Source of the DNA: Fragum whitleyi
Taxonomy: Eukaryota > Mollusca > Bivalvia > Cardiida > Cardiidae
Direction of reading: 5' to 3'
Assembly (NCBI GenBank): GCA_948146395.1
Contig: OX411543.1
Coordinates: 55,532,017 to 55,596,016 of the forward strand
Length of the DNA: 64,000 nt
In this document: piece after piece, positions 57,131 to 64,000 of the stretch
Layout of the letters: every line of letters starts with the position of its first letter
Numbering within the stretch: position 1 is the stretch's first letter
Made by a program: the position numbers and the translations under genes
The notes under the pieces: model-generated
The model's database searches: none
The model's input: only the letters and a program-made list of their open reading frames with translations
Told to the model about the DNA's origin: nothing

Positions 57131-59519
57131 TTTTGATTGGCGAACTATTGCACTATCCCAGCCTCTCAATGATGTCCGATTTACAGTGCTGACAGCACTT
57201 TGATTTGAAAAGTTATTAACATCTGACCGGATTTTACTCACACACTTACACTGGTAAACGTAAAAACATCCATCTAAAAACTAGTGAGAGTGGAGTGGAA
57301 TACTTTATCACGCTCTCTGTAAAAGTGAAAAGGGGATAACGTGTATTATAAGGATTTAGAGGAAGGTAATTCAACCATATGTCAACCAACTATCCATCTG
57401 TGTAGCCTTTTCTCTCATAGGTACGAAGTGCAAATGTGCAACTTTATTTCTTTATTATGTGCAGAAAATTACATTAAATATTCAGTTGGGAAGCTAAATG
57501 AATCAACTGTTCAGTCCTTTCTGAACTTTACTACAAATAAAGCGCAAATTGATATTTAGAGAAAATCTGAAGCTCACTTCATGCTAGCATTTTTCGAAAC
57601 AAGCTGTTTACAAAATGGATATGAGTTGAGATAAAGGTATAGACCTACAATTTCAAGTGAGTGATCAAAGATCAATTTTACATTGAAAATGATAGGAGAT
57701 AACGGTTTCTCGGACCTCACTCTTTCTTGCGGAACTATAGCTTTTGCAAATTTTATCAGTACAGTCAGAACCGCTCTAATCGTGCTTCCGCACATTTAAA
57801 AATCCATATGTCATGTGTCTTTATTGTGTACACAGATAGCTCTGCCATTTTTTTACTCAACGTAATCTTTAGCGCGAATGTCGAATCTTTTGGCGTCATA
57901 TAACCCACGTGCTAAATGACGCGCTTCGCTTTCTGAGAAATTTTCCCAGCGTCAATATCTTAACTTTTTTTTTATTGATTTTACATCCAGAAAAAATGTT
58001 TTAATTGGGTTCGTGTTATGATAAATGGATATAACTTCATTTTTGCATTGAAGTGTCAACGAATAAAAGTCTGAGGGGTGGGGTAGGGTTTGTGGGCAGT
58101 TGTACGGAAAGTTAAAATCCTCGGGCTCCACCCTCGTATTTTATCTTTTGCACATAACTCCTCCTCCATCCAATTTTATTCGGGATCACATCAACGCGCA
58201 AATGAAATAATTTCATAATTAACACCGAGATATGCAGCGCAAGAAAAATCTGCTCCGAAGAAAACAAAGCAGTCTGGTCCAGCTAAACTCGAAAGAAAAT
58301 AATTCGATTTAAGGTATGTTCGTCAAGATTCGTGCATGTTGATTTGCTGAAAATTGCTTTAATTATACAATGAATACAATTTTGATTACACAACTTATTT
58401 TTAAGCTTCCTCGGAAAATATTTCCATAAACAACCTCTGTAATTAATTTATTATGAATAAATATTAAGGTTTTTGCTCAAAGATGTTCAATTTTTAGGTT
58501 TTAATTTCATAACTCAATAAAATCAACAAATGTTATCTTCATCTCTTAACTGAAAGATTAAATTCCAGGATGTTTTAAATAATGAGAGAAAGGTTTTGAT
58601 AAACTTTACGCTGATTCTGCCTTTTTGAAACGACCCTTTTGTTACCTTAACCCTTGTCATGCCGAATAAAAGGCTTTGCAAAATAAATGTAAAATCAAAG
58701 TGCTAAAAGCACTGGAAGTTACCAAATGTGAGTGAGTATTGATTTTGGAAATGCGTTATATTAAACCTTTCTGGTTTAAAAATGAATTCCAGGTGGTATG
58801 AACTAAGATCAGACTGCACATATGTGCAGGCTGAACTTTGTCTATGCCTCCTGTCAAAGCAGGAATATTCCGGGTTCAGCATGACATTGGATAATAACCA
58901 CAATTCGATGGAGTCTTATTCAAATCTCTATGACACTATTCAGCTTCAATTACAATTTGTCAGCATAAGCGTAACTAGAATTTTGAAATATATACGCACT
59001 CATAAGGCGACCACCAAAAAATGAATAGGATAAAGACGCTATATATACAGGCTGTGACAAAGAGAAATCAAAGTACTAAAAGTACTGATAAGTTGGAATG
59101 CGTTCAAGCCACTAACAAAGCTGACGCCTCCCGCCCTCCACAGGTGATAACATAATACGTCCTGTCTTTTTTACGGGCGTATATAATCAATGTATTTCAA
59201 CAACGATATACGCTGAAACCCCTGAATCGCTGAATCTGATGAAAGAAAAATGACCAAAATGAAGAAAATGATACGGACCATATAGCCGACTAATGGACGC
59301 ACAGGCGGACACTTATACACTCAAAACAGTTACTTTGCTATTTTTCAAATGGCTTCTGCTAAATTAGAGATATAAATTTCATCTTTAATTAGAATTGACC
59401 TTAACGAGCGCTTTGTTCCTGATGAAAGCTATTTTCGCAGGGAAGTCTTTTACTTCATGAGTTGGAATCTCAAGAAAAATTTTGGACGAAGTTGAACTGT
59501 GACTTCAATCTCCGTGACT
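57131..59519. other. Spacer with scattered repeat words, no gene seen
   Basis: GATCAGACTGCACATATGTG then CAGGCTGA at about 58807-58834 is a palindromic word I associate with bivalve genomes. Diverged forms occur at 31018 and 45902. CAAAGT(G/A)CTAAAAG(C/T)ACT is at 58697 and 59069. The frames present have no recognisable domain. Confidence 0.4.
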
Positions 59520-59830
59520 CCATAATTGGGCACTTTCTTGGGTCGTTGACAACATTTGTGTCAAGTTTCATGATTTTGGTCAATTTGTTGTTCAGTTAGA
59601 GTGGAAACTGTTAACAGATAAAGCTTACTTATTGCCTTGACATGTATGACCTCGAAACAATAGGGCCTTTTGGGGGTCATGGTCAACACTTGTGTAAAGT
59701 TTCGTCATCGCAGGTCAATTACTCCTCCGTTTATCTAGCGGAAAGCAAATGGTCAATTGACAGACAGACATGATCAAATCAATATATGCTCCTCTACTTC
59801 TGAGTTAGGGGTATGATGGTGCTCTTAAAC
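59520..59830. repeat. Bivalve-type dispersed repeat with two internal units
   Basis: Two units about 150 bp apart share GGTC.TTG.CAACA.TTGTGT, AAGTTTC.TCAT and GGTCAATT. They are followed by GACAGACAGACATGATCAAA, ATCAATATATGCTCCTCTAC and GGGGTATGATGG. This layout matches a very common repeat of bivalve genomes as I remember it. It is non-coding. Confidence 0.6.
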
Positions 59831-60754
59831 GTTTTCAAGAATGTGAAGAAAACAAGTTGAACTAGTAGGTTTGTTTCGAATGGTAAATTATCTTGGCGAT
59901 GGGATGCAATTGGGCAAAGATATTCATAATTCCATTAAAGATGTGGTGGCCAGGCTTTTATTTTATGAATATTGGGTTTTGACAATGAAACATTCATGTA
60001 GATAACTGCAAAATGACGGAAAACAAACTACAATATGTTGCAAAATTATTTATTAACTTTAAAAGTGTATCATCACTTTAACAAAAGCAGAGTTTTCTTT
60101 TTTGATGTTTCAGTCAAAAGTTTGCTCAAGTTTTTGCAGGTACAAGTTTTTTCATCCATTACATATCATTTAAAACTCAACCTAGTTTAGCTTGGGCTCT
60201 TTGTGTTCAAAGTTTTCACCGAAGTAAGAGTCAAACCATTTTGAACTTAAGTTGTTTGTAGAGCAGAAGAAATATTTTTTTCTTCTTAAAATTCAATAAG
60301 TCAAGCGGCTTTAGCAAGTGATTAGCTTCACAGGCCTTAGCTTTGGTTGATATCCAAGTTTTAGGTTCTGAGAAAATGATTTTGAGAGTTCCACTATAAA
60401 TCATACAGAGAAATGACCTCCGCCTATAAAAGACATGTTTTTTTTATCTAATCACATATTAAGTATTTTGTAATCTGATTAAGGGTCACCAAAGGATAAC
60501 TCAAGCGAAATATGGTCGATATCCATCTGTTATATTTTCGACAAAATGATTAAGTTTCTACTATATAACATATAGAGATAGGACCTGTGCCTATAAAAGA
60601 CATATATTTCGTATAAAAACCATATGTATTGTAGTCTGATAAATGATTACCCAAGTATCCCAAGAAAAAATAGTATATATAATATAGTAAACTAAGAAAA
60701 TATACTAAAGGTTCATGTAAAGTGTTTGAGACCCAATTTTAAGGGCGCCTCATT
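59831..60754. other. Spacer, nothing recognised
   Basis: AT-rich. A loose internal repetition of CATATAGAGA(T/A)(A/G)GGACC and CCTATAAAAGACAT at 60405-60435 and 60570-60605 suggests an old ~165-bp tandem duplication. No gene. Confidence 0.4.
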
Positions 60755-61615
60755 AGTCAAGAAAAAGCAGTATGTCCATGTATATTGTATATCAAAATGA
60801 AGCTTTTTTGAGCACAAGAAGTTGAGCAACATAAGACCGCCATAGCTATAGCTGTAAAGCCGAAACATTGTGGAAAAGGGTCATTTCGTACAGAACAAGC
60901 AACTGCATGACAGTTGGATAAAATTGGCTTATTTTTTAACAAACTACAGTCTTAAGTACTATTCAGGTACTCCTACAACCTAAGATATAAAACTCGGTCT
61001 CAAAAGGCTCTTTTGAAACAATCAATTTCCATTTATTTTGTCAACATACTTGTCAAACCGCTTTGGTTTGTTTTCAAAATAGATGTTAGGTATGGTGCAA
61101 CAGCACACCATAACATTGTGAAATATTTTCTGTGATTTATTTCAAATTATAGTTTTTGAATTCAATGATCCATAATAAATTACTATATATCTATCATTCG
61201 GTGAAATAGAAATTAATACATTGCTTAACAACCTTACAGATATATAAACTATTAATGTCCATTTATGTTGTAATAACACACCATACCTTAAAAAGATCTA
61301 CACGTTTACAAAATTAGAATCACATATAAATCATATGTGTTTTGAAAATAAGCTAAAATAAAATGCTTGCATAACTACGTTTTGGGCTCGAGTTTTATAC
61401 CAACGTTCGTAGTAGTACCTGGGTAGTACTTTAGTCTATACTTTGTTCAAATATTGGCCAATTTTATCAAACAGTCCTGCAGTTGCTTGTTCTGTACAAA
61501 ATGACCCTTTTCCACAATGTTTTGGCTATATCACTATAGCTTTTGCAGTCCTGAGTTGCTTAAGTGCTTTTGTGCATGAATAGCTTTATTTTGATTGTAT
61601 TATGGTTTAATTGGC
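60755..61615. mobile_element. ~860-bp foldback element
   Basis: The left arm (60755-61025) and the inverted right arm (61375-61615) share AAAACATTGTGGAAAAGGGT, GTACAGAACAAGCAACTGCA, ATAAAATTGGC and GTACTA..CAGGTACT. The similarity continues toward the centre through GGTATGGTG words at 61090 and 61308. No coding frame. Confidence 0.75.
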
Positions 61616-63273
61616 AAGTGTGTGGTTTTTTTCAGTTTCTGGTTTGTCCGCGAAGACACACAAACTGAAGAGTACGTATATTTTATTAAAGGAAGGTAAT
61701 AATTATCGCCAAATTTGTTCATCCTGATCAAAATTAACGATATAGGCTTACCTCCCTTTAGTTTCACTCAAAACTTGCTCCCCACACTCTTTCGCTTTCA
61801 TGCCAATATCATTCCAAACTCATTCACCTTGTCAACTTCATGATGCTGTTAACTTATTATGGTGACCCCCTCCCTGGATCCAATAATTATGACAGGAAAT
61901 TAATAAAGTTCGTTTTATAAACTGACTACACACTCGCATTGAAAATGTTGTGATTTTAGAATTAGCATTCATGAATAGAGATGAAGCTTAGTACCCTAAT
62001 AAATAAAGATGTTTGGGCTTCTTTAATTAGTTAAAAGATGATAAGAAGGCTAGTAAGTGATTTTTAGTCAATTTTGGTTGTTTTATCTCGGCGTCATCTT
62101 GAAACCGCTCAGAGTAGCAGACAGGGAAAAATATCGAATGTTAAGATCTTGATTCTTATTTTATTTTTTAATGTGCGGGGCGCGGCTTGGCTGTGAAGTA
62201 ATTTGGAGCGTTAACTATTTAGTATTTTGAGGGTCTTTTAAAAGTTAGTCGGCAATTATCGTTAACGCGTGTAAATATTTGCTTTAAAACCAAAAAAAAA
62301 AAAAAAAAGATTTACGTGCTAAGAGAAGATGAACACATTCCATCGTTTTGTAACCAAAGCCACGTAACTTCGTAAATTTGCTATTTTTATTACCCGCGAC
62401 CTTTTATGTTGGTGTGTCTTCTTGGAAAAACCAGATATTTTAAAAATCCATACTAGCCAATAAAATCGTTGAATAATTTTATCGATTTGAATTTAAATAT
62501 TGATTTATTGATTGTCTTGAACAATTTTAAAATGTTTTCTGATAATATTGGGGCGTTTTTGATGGAATTGAGTAAGTATTTGGAATGAATTTGAGCAGAA
62601 TTTCACGATGATTTTTAACTGTACTTAGGTTCCGCCCTGCCAGTGCTATAATCATGGATTATAGCCTATCGAGGGAGGCCAAATTAAAATTTTTTGTCAA
62701 CTCTCGAGGAATGATAAGGGGGTACATGGTAACCCTTTCTGGCCCACGGACTATAAATGTACTCTGTGACTGACTGCAAATACTTGAGCGTATGTTGTCC
62801 CCTATTGTTTCTAAATGCTAAATGCGAGATTCCGCTAATATAAATATACTAAAAGACATGATATTATTAACAAGATCTTACCAGTTGTAAATGAAATCCG
62901 TGATCTTCTAGTTAGTACTGTGGCCAACGCAGTTGTTCTAAGAAAATCAATTACTCCGCGTTGTTCTTCTCCACCCAGGTGTGTAAATGAGTACTTGTAA
63001 GATTCGAGAGTCTATTTGCTGTGACAGCCTTAGAGACCAAGGTGTATAAATGGACACGTGTGAGGTTTTAAATCAAAGTGCTGAAACAGCCGAAGGCGCC
63101 GTGTGTAAAAAGCCAACCTGCTCATCGGTGATAGGGGTTAAAGTGTTAAGCCGCATGAAAACGTTTATTGTAAAACTAGACTATAAGCATGTGCCCGGCA
63201 TTTTCAACAATTTCAAATGTGCATAGCAAAGACTCTGTCAATCCTGTATATCCACACAGACTGACCAGGGGCC
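61616..63273. other. Dispersed repeats, no gene seen
   Basis: 61670-61865 belongs to the AAAGGAAGGTAATAA family. 62160-62660 is a diverged relative of the 30310-30690 foldback and overlaps a copy of the 23440 repeat. An A tract lies at 62292-62308. Confidence 0.5.
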
Positions 63274-63500
63274 CGTTTTACAAACCCCTTACGAAAAATT
63301 TAATCCTAAGTAAAAATCACAAATCCTACCTGGTGTTTTCTTTCACTATTAAATTCTGCCTTGCAGTATCTTATTGGAATCGTCTTTAGAAGACGATTCC
63401 AATGAGATGATGCAGAGTAGTTTTCATATTTAGTTAGTACTGTCGAAGCAACTTTAATTTTTGTCAAACGCAAAAAAAGATCGTAAGATGTAAAAAAAAA
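63274..63500. repeat. Hairpin-bearing dispersed repeat
   Basis: Centre ATTGGAATCGTCTT-TAG-AAGACGATTCCAAT (63373-63403) is a perfect stem. The flanks (GATCGTAAGATGT, AAAACGGG-like words and ACCTGGTGTT) match diverged copies at 27640-27960 and 43390-43740. Confidence 0.75.
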
Positions 63501-64000
63501 GATGCCCCTTGGTCTTTCCTATGCACTCTCGAGACAGATACGGACTTAACCCTTCTACGGACAGTCAAAGAATTTTATTATAGTATGGCGTTGCTGTCCA
63601 GGTTACGCGGTGTCTGTATATTACACCCAGGTAAAATTGTTGAAAATGTCATGCACTGGCTCCTATAAAACCAAACTTAAACTTTAACTTTGTGCCTAGA
63701 TTAGCTCAATACTGCAAGAAAGTATATAGAATCTCAAATGTACCGTAAGCGGTTTTAGTAAAATATCCAAAAATACTCCGACAAGAAGACTTTCCAGCTG
63801 AAGTAAATAAAGACCCAAGATTTCTTGTTATGCTGAAAGCTTGCACAGTAGAGATAAAATGCCTTTCTTACATAATATTTGCTATTATTTGTTATATAAC
63901 GTAACCTTTTTATGACATTTTAACCACAAATAACAAACTGAAATTATATAAAGTAATCAATGGGTACTGAACAGAATTTCGCCCAAAGAAACCCAGGGGG
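63501..64000. other. Spacer to the window end, nothing recognised
   Basis: AT-rich sequence without a supported gene or repeat. Confidence 0.35.

Noticed and set aside
57574..57795. Minus-strand frame with a PLSPIIFNV-like string resembling a reverse transcriptase block
   Set aside because: No other reverse transcriptase motif nearby and the context is wrong; probably chance.

Overview
This window looks like AT-rich nuclear DNA of a metazoan, most probably a bivalve mollusc. Its genes have introns with GT-AG splice sites, it carries an animal-type BEL/Pao retrotransposon, and it holds tRNA-derived SINEs, PIF/Harbinger and CAC-ended (CMC/Chapaev-like) DNA transposons, LINE relics and many foldback repeats. 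Two repeats (about 59.52-59.83 kb and 58.80-58.84 kb) resemble ones I associate with bivalve genomes. The species call is inference. I see no bacterial-type operons, CRISPR arrays or rRNA.

Region 1 (1-10.75 kb) is a three-layer nest. An old dispersed repeat rich in TTTGACCCCC blocks is split by a DNA transposon (148-10662). That transposon has ~75-bp terminal inverted repeats built from four AACTCGGCCC-like units and is flanked by an 8-bp duplication (CCTAAAAA). It carries a PHD-like zinc-finger exon and a ~340-bp tandem array. Into the array a nearly intact BEL/Pao element has jumped (1205-8770; LTRs differ at about four positions; AAGGG duplication; one 1997-codon Gag-Pol frame). A paralogue of the host repeat at 51.5 kb preserves the empty site.

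Region 2 (11.8-21.9 kb) is a decayed LINE on the minus strand. It is interrupted by a 5.96-kb CAC-ended transposon (13503-19464, transposase broken by one frameshift) and by a 1.7-kb inverted-repeat element (19919-21617) full of ACG-centred motifs. A third, unresolved interruption lies at about 12.4-13.2 kb.

Region 3 (22.6-50.25 kb) is a tandem segmental duplication: copy 1 at 22.64-34.69, copy 2 at 34.69-49.92, and a rump of a third copy at 49.92-50.25 kb. Each full copy holds one host gene on the minus strand. I reconstruct three exons (459 codons, then 107 nt, then 61 nt to a stop), giving about 514 residues with one synaptotagmin-like C2 domain. The calcium-binding aspartates appear lost and a polybasic patch is retained. 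Comparing the copies dates many insertions: a SINE and one foldback in copy 1; a TTAA-flanked MITE, a self-nested Harbinger pair and two palindromic insertions in copy 2.

Region 4 (50.3-64 kb) has no gene I can support. It contains foldback elements, short tandem repeats, a LINE endonuclease remnant and bivalve-type dispersed repeats.
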